This document shows, piece by piece, positions 45,870 through 56,957 of a DNA stretch of 64,000 nt. The position numbers were made by a program, and so were the translations under genes. The notes below the pieces were generated by a model that was not told the DNA's origin, did not search any database, and was given only the letters and a program-made list of their open reading frames with translations. How positions within the stretch are numbered: position 1 is the stretch's first letter; every line of letters begins with the position of its first letter. Source of the DNA: Bimuria novae-zelandiae CBS 107.79 (taxonomy: Eukaryota > Ascomycota > Dothideomycetes > Pleosporales > Didymosphaeriaceae); NCBI GenBank assembly GCA_010015655.1, contig ML976784.1, positions 44,679 through 108,678 of the forward strand, written 5' to 3'.

Positions 45870-46057
45870 TCTAACGTGGTTCACCACCGAGCGGGCCAAC
45901 CCCACCGAGCGGGCCAACTTTGCTAAATGCAGCCCACCTCCAGCTTATACCACAATGCCATCACAACATAACGCGCAACAACCTTATACTAAAAGCGCAC
46001 TATAGCTTGCTATTTAAGCTATAATTAAAGATCGCGATAAGAGTGAAAGACACGTTA

Positions 46058-49000
46058 ACGTACTTCACAAGCGAGTGTCTGATACAAGCGAGTGTCCAAA
46101 AACGCCAAGACCCCACCAAAACGTATTATCACCTATATTATAACGCGATGTCTTAACCACCTAATTAGCTACTAAAGTTAAAAGAAGCTTAATTATAGCT
46201 TGCGCTTTAGGCTATTAAATAAGACGCGATACTTTTAATTCCGCGCGCTATAGCAATTTATAGTGCTTTAGAAAGAGTAATAAGGCGAAGACGCGCTAGA
46301 GTAACCTTTCAACCTAATTATACGCCTAACTCTATAAATCTTCTAGCGATAGAGGAGCAGGTAATTATTTACTATATACTTAACCTAGACGCGCGAGGAT
46401 TCCCTCCCCGGCTTGCTACTATTAAAGATATAGCTAATTCTTTATTAGCTAAGCGGCGCCGTAAGCCTGTTAGCTAGCACTAGGCTATAAACTTTATAAA
46501 GCGCTAGCTAGAGCTCTAAGTCAAGTTTAATTAAAAGTATAACTATAAGAGAGCTCTTTATAAGGATCCTAAGGTTATGCAAGGCTGGTTCTGGCTTGTA
46601 AAGAATACTAAAGCCAAGTATAGTATCCTGGACGAGGATACCTATAATTTCGATAAGACTAGCTTTATAATAGGCATAATATTAATAGGAGTAGTTATTA
46701 CAGGCTCTAAGTAATAAAATAGGCTAAAGAGCGTACAGCAAGGCAACTAGTAGTAGACTTTAGCTATCTAAGGCGTTAATGCGATAGGCTGGGCGATTCT
46801 ACCCTTCTTTATCTTCTAGGGCAAGCACCACCTCTCTATCTAGTATAAAGAGAAGGATCTACCTTATAATTAGGTTATTACAGTCTCTAAGAACGGCTAG
46901 ACAATAAATAAGCTTAGTCTATAGTAGCTAAAGCACTTTAACGCGCATATAAAAGGGCGTACTATTAGTAGCTATTAGCTACTTGTTATTAACGGCTACA
47001 AGAGCTATAACTTGCTTAAATTCTAGCAATACTGCAAAGATAACAAGATTATTACTCTCTATATGCCTCTATATTCGTCGCACCTCCTGTAGCCACTAGA
47101 TGTGGGGTGTTTCTCGCCGCTAAAGAAGGCGTATGGGCGCTAAGCCAAGGATCTAATGCGCAACCACATTACGTATATTACTAAAATTAAGTTCCTATCT
47201 TGCTTTATTACTACTTTTAAGGCTATAATTACTTAAAGTAATATTAAGAGAAGCTTTTAAGGCGCTAGCCTTATTTCCCTTAACCTAAAAGTAATAATAT
47301 TAAAGTTTAACGTCCGTCTGCGTACGCCTTCGCCTTATACTATATACGATAGTATATGGCAGTCGCAGACGCCTAGTAACACCCTAGAATTTGGGGCACA
47401 ATTGACGCTGGTAAAGGAGAGGATTTAGAGGCACCTAGATAGTTCCCCAATAAGCATGGTTGAGGCCTTTGAAAAGGTGGCAAAAGGCGTAGTAGTAGTA
47501 ACGTGTCCGTGCGCAGTGTGCCCGGATTCACAGTGTGCCCCGTAGAACACCAACGCGCGTCTTAACACCACAACTCTAACGCGCGATAACTCCACGACTA
47601 TAGCTCTAATTAATAAGGCAATTAAGGATCTAAAATCGCGAGGTTTAGAAGAATAATTTACATTAAAGGAAGTTGCTAAAAAGCATGGCGTTGACCAGTT
47701 AACTCTAGGGCGGCGATAGAGAGGCGTAACAGGGCCTAAGGATGCTAGGCATGCCAGCAGGCAAGCTCTTAACCTATAATAAGAGTTAGAGCTTGTACGA
47801 TATATTACTAAGCTTAATAAGCAAGACCTACCTCTTACAAGGGAGATAATTAGGAATTTCTTATTAGAAGTAGCCCGTTAGTAGCTTAGCGAGAGCTAGG
47901 TTACTCGCTTTATTAACTAGCACGAGATCTATCTTATCTTAAAGTAGACTACCGCTATAGATTGTACGCGCCACCTGGCTAATTCTAAATTAAAATACCA
48001 TCTCTACTTCAAGCTACTACATTAAAAAATCACTAAATATCACCTTAAGACTCGAGATATATACAATATGGATAAGAAGGGCTTCTTAATTAGCTTAATA
48101 GGCAAAAGCAAGAGGATATTTAGCAGGCGTTAATAGGAGAAGAAGGAGGTTTAAGTATCTTTTTAAGATAGATTACGCGAGTTTTTAACACTCCTAGCCT
48201 ACTACTACGCTAATAGGAGCTTACTACCTCTAGCCCTTATTTACGCAGCTAAAAAAGGAGCTATACAATTAAGTTAAGTAGAGGATATTAAGGCAGGAGA
48301 ATATAAGGTCTTTATCTTATTATCTCTAACAGGCTAGTTAAACGATAACATAGGCCTAGCTTAGCTTAAGCAGGTGTTTAATTACTATATAAAGTAGCGA
48401 TTAGGGAGATAGCAATTGCTTATCCTTAATAGCTATAGATCTTATGTCACGATAGAGTTTATTAACTACTATAATTGCTATAGGATCCTCCTTATAGTCC
48501 TTCCTCCCTATTTAACTTACACGCTCTAGCCGCTTAATGTAGTACTATTTAAGCTACTCTCTTAAGCCTACTCTAACAAGCTTACTAACTATCTACATAA
48601 GGCTTAAGGCCTTATTCTAATTAAGAAAGGAAACTTCTTCCTACTTTTCTAAAGCGCCTAGATATTCTCCTTCACGGAGAGCCTTATATTAAAGGCCTTC
48701 GAAGCTACTAGGATCTGGCTAATAGACGCTAACGTTATCCTCCGTAGATTTGCCAGCACGCTAGAAGCTAAGAGAAGCTTATTATTAGGGCTCTCTAATT
48801 ATAATTAGAGAAAGATAGATTAATTAGTTTAAGCTGCTATTACTAATAGCTATTAGTATAAGGCAAGAAAGCTACGTTCTAGCGTTTACTATCTCTCTGT
48901 GTAGATTAAGCTATTAAAGCATAAGAATAAGGGCTTTAAGGAGGCTCTTTACTATAAGTAGAAATATAAGAAGAAAGATAAAGCCCTTAACCTTTAACAG

Positions 49001-50025
49001 CGCTAGGAGTATTATAGTAGCGCTATCTACTAGTCTCCTTGCAAGCTACGTGAAGCTTAAGCTAGAGAAGTAGTACGAGAGCAAGATAAGATAGAGGAGA
49101 AACTCTAAAAAGCACGGGCTAAGAAGTAGCGCGATAAGGCTTAACTATAGCGTTAAGTTAAGCTTAAGGAGAAGCGTGTAGAAAGGTAAAGGCTTAAGGA
49201 TGTTAGGGAGTAAAAGAGAGCTAAGAAAGTAGCTAAACGCGCGCGTAAAGTTAAAGCTTAATACTAAAAAAAATCTATCTAATAAGCTTAATAACGTAAG
49301 TGTAAAGCCTTACGAGTAGTCTTACTAAGTAATAAGCATTAAAAACGCGCTGGCGCTACTCACGCTAGTATTTAAGCTAGAGATAAGCTATTTACTACTC
49401 TAGCTAAAGTTACATTACGTGGCCGCAACGTTAACCTCCTATAAAAATATAGATAGTATAAGTTGATCGCAAGCATCTAATTACTACAACACTATATTTC
49501 TATTAATATTAAGCTATTGTGTGGCGCTGTACAGCCTCATTTTGAGATTAGGCATATGGTGTTCTGCGGGGCACACTGTGAATCCGGGCACACTGCGCAC
49601 GGGCACGTTACGTAGCGCATAAGCTGGTGTTGGCGCAAAAGCAGATCACTAAGCTATAAGCTACTAATAAGGCCGCCACACGACGGAAATTATATAAAAG
49701 AAAGTGACTATAGCAGGAAGGAGTTCTTATAGCTAAAGAGGGCCAGCAACTAGCTACTCTAAAGGACTTTAAGGCGCGTAGTAATAAGAAGAAGGCAAAG
49801 AAGATAGTGCGCGCTAATAGAGGCGAATTTACTTAATAGCGCTATAGACGCTATAGTAAAGCTAGGCATAATTCGCGCACGTGTAAAGAAGAAGTAGAAG
49901 TAGATTCTGAGTAGATTAGCCTACTACAATTCCTTATAAATATATATGCGCGTTCTGTACTATTGTGCAGAGTATAGATTTTGGTAGGGTCTTGGCGTTT
50001 TCGGACACTCGCTTGTGAAGTACGT
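46058..50025 (+). mobile_element. Fot-C: pogo element inside Fot-B, split by Fot-D
   Basis: TA duplication at 46056-46057 and 50026-50027. Ends start ACGTACTTCACAAGCGAG, and the CAAGCGAGTGTC motif is repeated about 17 bp inside. Without Fot-D it is about 1.86 kb. The plus-strand transposase has LLAIEEQ-like HTH remains near 46340, YNFDKTSF at 46643-46666 (Glu to Lys), SSHLLQPLDVGCFSPLKKAY near 47075-47130 (well preserved), and a C-terminal SKARHNSRTC near 49845-49880. The stretch at 47300-47500 is less RIP-damaged. Confidence 0.92.
47501..49608 (+). mobile_element. Fot-D: pogo element inside Fot-C
   Basis: 2108 bp with TA duplication at 47499-47500 and 49609-49610. Inverted ends start ACGTGTCCGTGCGC (left) and contain CAGTGTGCCC twice, about 16 bp apart. 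The transposase runs on the plus strand from about 47560: SRGLEE and LKEVAKKHGV (HTH_psq-like) near 47640-47690, a CENPB-type HTH to about 47960, YNMDKKGF at 48062-48085 (catalytic Asp kept, Glu to Lys), VLPPYLTYTL near 48500 for the H-T-S-H segment, and a basic coiled-coil tail (about 49050-49260). It is a different family from A, B and C. Confidence 0.92.
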
Positions 50026-51699
50026 TATTATAGCCTTTAGCATGCCTTAAATAATAGTATAATAACAACGCTAAGGAGCCCTCTCTTAACGCGATCGCGA
50101 GCCCAACTTAAAGAAGCTAACTAAGCTAGAGGAGGAGGCTCTAGTCCGACGTATACTTAAGCTTAACTAGCGAGGAATAGGTGTAATAAGGGATATAGTC
50201 TAAGATATAGCTAATAATCTACTTACTAAGCGCGGTAGATAGCCTATTAGTAAATACTAGATAGATAGGCTTAAGACGCGTACGCTAGAAATTAAGCTTT
50301 AAAAGAGCTATCTATATAATTATTAGCAAGCCCTAAACGAAGATCTACGTATTATAACGCCCTAGTTCAAGCTAGTTACTAATACTAAGGCTAAGTACGG
50401 TATTGCTAATAACGACACGTACAACTTCAACGAGACAGGCATTATAATAGGGGTAATACAGGGTTAGATAGTCTTTACAGGCTCTAAGAAGTAAAGTAAC
50501 CTAAAGAAGATTTAACCTAGTAACTATAAATAGGTTACTAATATTTAGGGTGTTAGCGCTAAAAGCTAGGCTCTGCTACCCTTTTTTATCTTCCCTAGTA
50601 AGGTTCTAATCACGTCCTAGTTCTATAATCTACCCCGAGACTAGGTTATTAAAGTTAGTCCTAATAGCTAGACGTTAAATAAGCTTAGTCTTATCTAGCT
50701 AAGGTACTTTAATACTTATACTAAGGCGCGTAGTTTAGGTGCACACTAGCTACTAATTATAAATAACTATAAGAGCCACTACTCACACGAATTCTATAAA
50801 TACTGTAAGGAATAGAAGATTATTATTCTCTATATACCTTTACACTTATTACACCTCTTGCAGCCACTTAATGTAGGTTGTTTTTCGCCTTTAAAGCGGG
50901 CGTATAGTAATAAGATTAGTAGCTTAGCACGGTATAGCACTAAGTAGATTAAGAAGGAGGTCTTTCTACCAGCCTTTAAAGTAGCTTTTAAAAAAGTAAT
51001 AATAAAGGCGAATATCTGCGCAGGCTTTAGAGGTGCTAAATTAGTCCTACACGACCTAGAGGCGGTGTTATTAAGACTTAATATAGTTCTTTGTACGCTA
51101 ACTCCACCTAACGTAAAGGATACCCTATAGGAATTAAAAACACTAAGTAACCTCCGCGAGATAGAGGCTTAGTTAACGCTAGTTTATAAGCGTGTATAGA
51201 AGTATAGAGATTTATTAGTTTCTCCGCTTTTTAGAGCTATTAAGCAGCTTAACAAAGGTGTTATATTAATAGGGCACGAAATAGTGTTAATATAATAAAA
51301 AATAGCAGGGCTTTATAAGGTAATAGAGATAGTAATAGAGGTAAAAAGTTAAAAAAGGAAGTATATTCAGGCAGCTAAGACACTTATAGTAAGAAAGGTA
51401 GTCAATTTAATGGCTAAAAAGGATAGTAGTGGGCAAAAGGAGGGTAAAGAGTCTACAAAGAGGGTGCGTGGGCAGAGGCGCTACGGACATTATAGTAAAG
51501 CTGGCCACAACGCTCGCACCTGCGTAGTAGAAATTATAAATCCATCTAATAGTAATAAGTCTAAATAGTATTTCTATGTTCTGCGAATTATAGTAAATTA
51601 TAGTGGTGTTGTAGGAGGCGCTTCGCAATAGACTGACTTTTAAAAAGTGGCCCGCTCGGTGGGGTTGGCCCGCTTGGTAGTAAACCACGTTAGTTTTTT

Positions 51700-52270
51700 A
51701 AGTCCTTAGACTTATTCTAGACCTCTTATAAGGCCTCTGCCTCTTAGATCTAACTTTTAAGTTAGGCTAGCTTTAAGACTTTTTTAACCCTATACTATTT
51801 ATATTACTATTTATATAGTGTATAGGTCTCTCTAATCCTATTAGATTTGTATACTCCAGGTATCCTATATTGTGGGCAATTTAGAGTAAGGCACTTGTTC
51901 TAGACTAATATATCGTGTCTTAAGTAGTTATTAGAGGAAGCTACTTCTTCCTGTAGGCTTAGGTATATAAAGCACTATAGGTTATATTAGTTTTATTTTA
52001 TTATTAAGTAGTCTACGTCTCTTCCTAGCTAAGTACTCCCTATTATTATACTAGTGTTATAGGGGTCTAAACCCTAAGGGAACTAGCCTGTCTTAAATTT
52101 ATATCACCTATATAACTTATAAGTAATATTAAAATATTAGTACTAGCTATTTTACTTATAGTACTTAGCTTAATAGGTAAGAAAGTGCTCGTGGTAGTTC
52201 CTTAGCATACTATACTAGCCCTTTTTTAGCCTATAGTACTTTAAGCTTCCTAGAAAATAGAAGGCTTTAA
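51700..52270 (-). pseudogene. Gypsy-3 pol 5' part (protease/RT start)
   Basis: RIP-damaged segment between Fot-B and the intact gag island. In the minus-strand order it precedes the RT. Motifs are too degraded for firm domain calls. Confidence 0.5.
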
Positions 52271-52272
52271 CT

Positions 52273-53640
52273 TTAGCTTTTAAGTGCTGTTGGCATCCTT
52301 TGCGCGTGCATTGCCACCATTTGGCGTGTGTATGTTGTTCCTGTATCGTGACCTGGCGTAGGTACTGCTTCGGGGGTCCCTGTAGTTTTTCGGCAAGCTA
52401 ATAGGCGTCCCATGCGTGCGGCCCTTGCACGATCACCTTCGTCTCGCACTGAGACAAGTGATGTAGCGTACTGATGCATATCTAGCAGGTGTCGTTTGCT
52501 AGTCGTTGGAAGATCTGGTACTTATGGAGGGTTTTTCGTCCCTCCCCCCATTCTTCTACTGGCTCGGGGATCTCTTGCGTGAGATCCACCTCCTCCGCCT
52601 CTGCTGGCGTGAGGGTGGCCATGGCCACTCGTAGGAGGTTGGTCGTATTGACCTTGGTCTCCTGACCTTCGCAATCCTTGGCGAAGTGGCCTTGTTTGCC
52701 ACATCGGAGGCAGGCCTTGTTCTTGAACCTCCGTTCTCGTTCCTCTTGCGAGATGCCGTTCCTGCTCTGGTAGGCCTGGTAGCCCTTCTTTGGTTTATAC
52801 GGCTGCTTTCCCTTGCCGTTCTTCTTCCTGTACCATCGGGCTTCGTCGGCCATGATGACATCTCCGTCCCGATCTCTTCCTGAGGGTCGAATATTAGTTT
52901 CTTTCCTAGAGAGTAGTTAGGTGCTATGCTGTTTCTCTAGCTTTTATTCGTACAGGCAGTTATCTGCTTTAATAGCGTTATTTATAAGTTCTTTTAGATT
53001 ATCTACTTTTCCTTAGTAGACTAGTTTATCCTTAACTATTTCCTTTAGTCTATTATAGTAGGTAATTATAAGTAGGGCTTCTCCTTATTTATTAAGCTCT
53101 ACCACGATCTATTTAAACTCTAGTGTATAAAGTACTGCTAATCTTTCTTAACGTAGGCGTTAAAGGCGTATTTTAGCCTAATATTCTTTATTAATTATAC
53201 TAAATATCCTTTTTATAGCTTTATAAAAGGACTCCTGGTCTTTAAAGGTGTCCTTAGTAGCTTCTAAGTTATAATCTTCTAGTTTACTATTCTTAAGGAA
53301 GTTGTTAATTATTAGTCTTACTTATATAGTTACTTTATCTTATATATTTATATAGGTAACTAGAATCTTATCTTATTCTGTATTAAACCTTCCTAGGTTA
53401 TAGTAAATAAATAGTTTTATCTATATTAGGAACGTTCCTAGATAACCTTTCTTAGTATAAGGTTTAGGTTTTAAGACTTTTAGTTAGTACTTTACCTTCT
53501 TCTAGGTGTTTATTTTTTTGCTTATATAATTAATAATTTCCTATAGCTAGGCTATTTAGGCTACTTATTTAGTAACTATTTCTTATAGTGTCTTTTCCTT
53601 AAGTGCTAGAGCTATAGTGGTTAAACTAGGTCCTACTATT
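52273..53640 (-). pseudogene. Gypsy-3 gag with intact zinc-knuckle island
   Basis: From 52883 to 52273 the minus strand is free of RIP. One frame (52853-52482) encodes a basic segment (KNGKGKQPYKPKKGYQAY) and an intact CX2CX4HX4C zinc knuckle, CLRCGKQGHFAKDC, at 52712-52671, followed by acidic sequence (EAEEVDLTQEIPEP). Another short frame follows (52479-52273). Upstream (52890-53640) the capsid region has the usual stops. The nucleocapsid binds the element's RNA in such proteins. Confidence 0.82.
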
Positions 53641-53660
53641 ATACTATAAGGTAGTTAAAG

Positions 53661-54135
53661 TGTTATAAAGCGCTTATACTTTATTCTAATCTAAATTAGA
53701 GTAGTAAGGTATTATAGTACTTTATAAATTATTTAATAATATAAGTTAATGCGACACTTAGCGCGAGGCTAAATAATTTTATTTTATAATAAAGTAAGAT
53801 AACTATTAGTCTATATAAGAGAACGCACTCGCACAGAAGATATATAAGTTAACTACAAGAAAGAAATAATATAAGAGAATTATTATATTATATACTAGTC
53901 TGTTTCTTCCTCTGTCCCTGGGTGATCTGGCCCCCTTGGCAGATTACCTTAGTTTAAAGCTCTTAGCGGATCACCTTAATCTAGAGCTACTATTAGATTA
54001 AGATTATATAACCTTAGCTAACATAAGCAACCCTGCGAGCCCTTACGGGCTAGTTATAGCATAACCTTATCTGCCTCCCCCTATTTATCCTTATTTATAG
54101 TTGTGTTACTATCTAGGCTTCCTAAGCTCGTGATA
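53661..54135 (-). repeat. Gypsy-3 5' LTR
   Basis: 475 bp. On the plus strand it starts TGTTATAAAGCG and ends GCTCGTGATA. The sequence just inside (minus strand CTTTAACTACCT) equals the sequence after the Gypsy-4 LTR end at 59688, so both probably use the same primer tRNA site. Confidence 0.92.
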
Positions 54136-54835
54136 ATAATCATAACACCAGAGTGTGCAAATAATCTAATTCTATAATAAACTATAAAATAACTAACTGT
54201 CACGAGAGTAACGAGTATGAGTGTCTTAGCCCACGACAAGCTAGATCGATATTACTACGTTCGATATCTACGTGTAGGTATAAGTCATTAGATAAGGAGA
54301 AAAGGTCTTCTCCCCCTATATAGCGTGGATCTATCTATCTCGCTTAGTCTAGGTACTAATACCTAGATGGCTAGCGTCGTGTCTAACCAATTAGAAGTAA
54401 GCTTCGGGGCCTGGGCCATCGGACCTTCGGGCCTAGGCTATCGGACCTTTGGTTCCTAAAGTATAAGTTCGGAGGCAGAAGTCTATGTACTAACGTACTA
54501 TTGTCAATAGTACGTCTAGGCTGTCAGGTTGCCTAGGAGGTTACTGTGACACTAACTAGGAGATTTACGAATCTATTATAAAGATATACTTATAGTATAT
54601 TAAGTTAATTATAAAGAGTAAGAGAAGTATAGAAAAACTCTTAAACTATATACTCTTTATTTTAGTCCTTACTATTATTAAAATTATTATTATAGTCCTA
54701 CTAAGATTTCTAGAAGGAGGGGCAAGAAACTCTGTTTATATCTAAAAAGTACGAAGATTTCGCAGAGCTATTTCATAAGCAAGACAGCAAAACACTCCCA
54801 AAACACTAGGAATGGGATTATAAGATCTACCTATA
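54136..54835 (-). repeat. LTR remnant of the Gypsy-4 family (proximal part) with solo LTR inside
   Basis: 54141-54197 and 54552-54745 match the reverse complement of 55709-55925 with transitions. Together with 41431-41524 this is one LTR copy on the minus strand, split by Gypsy-3 and by the solo LTR at 54198-54551. Confidence 0.7.
54198..54551 (+). repeat. Solo LTR of an unidentified family
   Basis: 354 bp with TGTCACGAGAG...TTACTGTGACA ends and 5-bp target duplication CTAAC (54193-54197 and 54552-54556). No internal region or partner in the window. Its GC-richer sequence has two copies of a CATCGGACCTT-type motif (about 54417 and 54440). Confidence 0.8.
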
Positions 54836-55509
54836 TTAGAGTATTTTTATATTAATAGTTTACTAGGCGCTCTTATTCTTACTAGGCTATTATTATTTTT
54901 ACCTAAGTAAAGTTAAAAACTTTTTTAAACTTCTTTATTATTACCTTTGCGGCCTTCTTTATATTAGTTCTAAGCTCTAAGGCCGAACTCCATGTCCAAA
55001 AATTCTTAACTAGTTTAATATTCTAGATATAAGATAGGAAAAATAGGCTAACTCCTATTAATATAGCTTTTCGCCCTTTAATAGCTATCTAAGCTATAGG
55101 AAGCCACTTTATCTAATTATCTTATTACTAGTTATAATATGCCTAGAGGTAGGCTTTAAAGATAGAGTTTATTTATTCTATCTACCTATCTATTTCTAAG
55201 TGCTTTACTATAGACAATCTTTAGTTAATACCTACTTATTTATAAAGTGTAGTCTAAAATTCGCTCACGAATTGTCCCCCGCGGTCTAATATAATAGAGA
55301 AAGGGAAGAAGTAGTCTACTACCTAGTATTAAAGAATACTATTATAACTGTAGGTATATTAAAATTTAAAAAACTAATAAACTTAGGATCCTTACTAAGT
55401 CTATTTATAATTACTATAATATTCGTGCAGCTATTGCTCTTAGGTAGAGTAATAATAAAGTCTATTATAATATCTTTCTATTCTTATTTAGGTAGTAGTA
55501 AGGGCTTTA
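54836..55509 (-). pseudogene. Gypsy-2-type integrase fragment
   Basis: Matches Gypsy-2 at about 20280-20955 over roughly 670 bp, same orientation, with more transitions. It ends exactly where the LTR starts at 55510, so the Gypsy-4 LTR inserted into an older Gypsy-2 copy. Confidence 0.85.
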
Positions 55510-56957
55510 TGTTACGATCACGAATCCCACAGGAACAAGGAGACTAGACAATTACGCTAAGAAAGTAATTATTAGCGAAATAACCAGGTCGCGGAAACAC
55601 ACGAAGACGCAGGACAGCTTAGATTAGTAGTTACGTAATATAGTCCCGCATAAGCGAGAAGTCTAAGGAACTACAAAAGTCCTAAGGACTATAAAATTCC
55701 TAGGGACTACGAAACTCCCAGGGACTATAATAGCTTAGCAGGACTATAATAGCGATTTAGATAATAGTAAGGACTAAGATAAATAGTATATAGTCTAATA
55801 ATTTCTCTATACTTCTCCTACTCCTTATAATTAACTTAGTATACTATACGTACATTTCTTATAGTAGATTAGTAAATCTCCTAGTTAGTTATTTTATAGT
55901 TTATTATAAAATTAGATTATTCTAGAAACCTACTTCGTAGCTACCTCTAGCTTTTAATTACTAAATATCCGTAAGATAGTTCTACCCTTAACCTATCCTC
56001 CCCTAACCTAAACTACAAAGGGTAATCTCAATAAAGTCGGCCGTCACGTGCAGCAGGGATTCCTGCAGGGGTAGCAACTTCAAAAGTCGCGCATCTTAAT
56101 TCCATCTAAAGTACGAACAAATACACCCAAATAAGATGCTCTAATTATGCTGTAAAGTTGTTCTGGCCACCTGCGTCCTCGCAGAGCTCTGCAACGCGCA
56201 TAAAGTAGGTGGGATGAAGCTTTTCGGCCATATACTGCCTGAGTGTCTTATCACCTTGCCAGACCTCCTTTTTGGCCTCCTTGGAACTTGATAGGCATTC
56301 GTAACTTGCCAAAAAACCTTCTAGATGCCCAAAACAGCGCTCAATTAGGTGTAAGTCGGGTGAATTGGGAGGCTGAGGGCCAAACTTGATTCCTAGAGCT
56401 TTAATTTCTGGCTGGCAGTACTAGAGGCCTAGTAAGTGTAGGTAAACGTTATTTTAAATTAAATAAATAGTTGCGCCTTGGTTATTGTCGCGTATAGTGT
56501 AGTAATAAAGGAATAGGTGTTTCTTAAGTATATTCTTTGCGTACTAGATGCCGTTTATGCCCTTCCCTCCTTTGCATACAAACTCCTCTGTTTTAAAGAA
56601 CTTTCTATAGTAAGAGGTTTCTTAATACCTACGCGGAGAGCTCCACCTTTCTTACTAGTAGCCTTATTAGTAGCTTAGCGTTAACTATTATTATAGGCAA
56701 TATTATAATTAATTTTCTATAGTTACTACTTCTTATAGGTGCTAGCGACAGTCGCGCAAGAGCGTTTAACCTTAAGGGCCTCCTTTGCTATATTATTTGT
56801 GTAGGAGTCGCGTTGTATAAGGTCTTCACGGCTTACATTGTCGTCCTAAGCCTAAATAACGTAAGGGCGTTAATAGGAGTAAGTAGTATTAGTTAAAGTG
56901 GCAGCGTAGATTATAAGACTAAATTTAGGTGGCGTTGCAGGCAGTGCGTAGACGTTA

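Larger units (their letters stand above)
45874..51690 (+). mobile_element. Fot-B: Fot1/pogo element inside Gypsy-3, split by Fot-C
   Basis: Inserted in TA (45872-45873 and 51691-51692). Ends start ACGTGGTTCACC and repeat CGAGCGGGCCAACCCCAC. Without Fot-C it is about 1.85 kb, the same size and family as Fot-A but in plus orientation. Transposase pieces are an N-terminus at 45955-46055 and 50030-50350, YNFNETG at 50420-50440 (catalytic Asp to Asn), a Fot1-type HSSHLLQPLDV-like segment near 50840-50880 in RIP form, and a C-terminal zinc knuckle (GHYSKAGHNARTC) near 51480-51530. Confidence 0.92.
41525..54135 (-). mobile_element. Gypsy-3: chromovirus containing three nested pogo elements
   Basis: LTRs of exactly 475 bp at 41525-41999 and 53661-54135, with 5-bp target duplication ATAAT (41520-41524 and 54136-54140). 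The minus-strand polypurine tract lies at 42000-42014, next to the left LTR. Excluding Fot-B the element is about 6.8 kb. The order on the minus strand is gag (53640-52270), protease/RT/RNase H/integrase and a chromodomain near 42500-42380. Most of it is RIP-damaged; a gag section at 52273-52883 is not. Confidence 0.93.
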
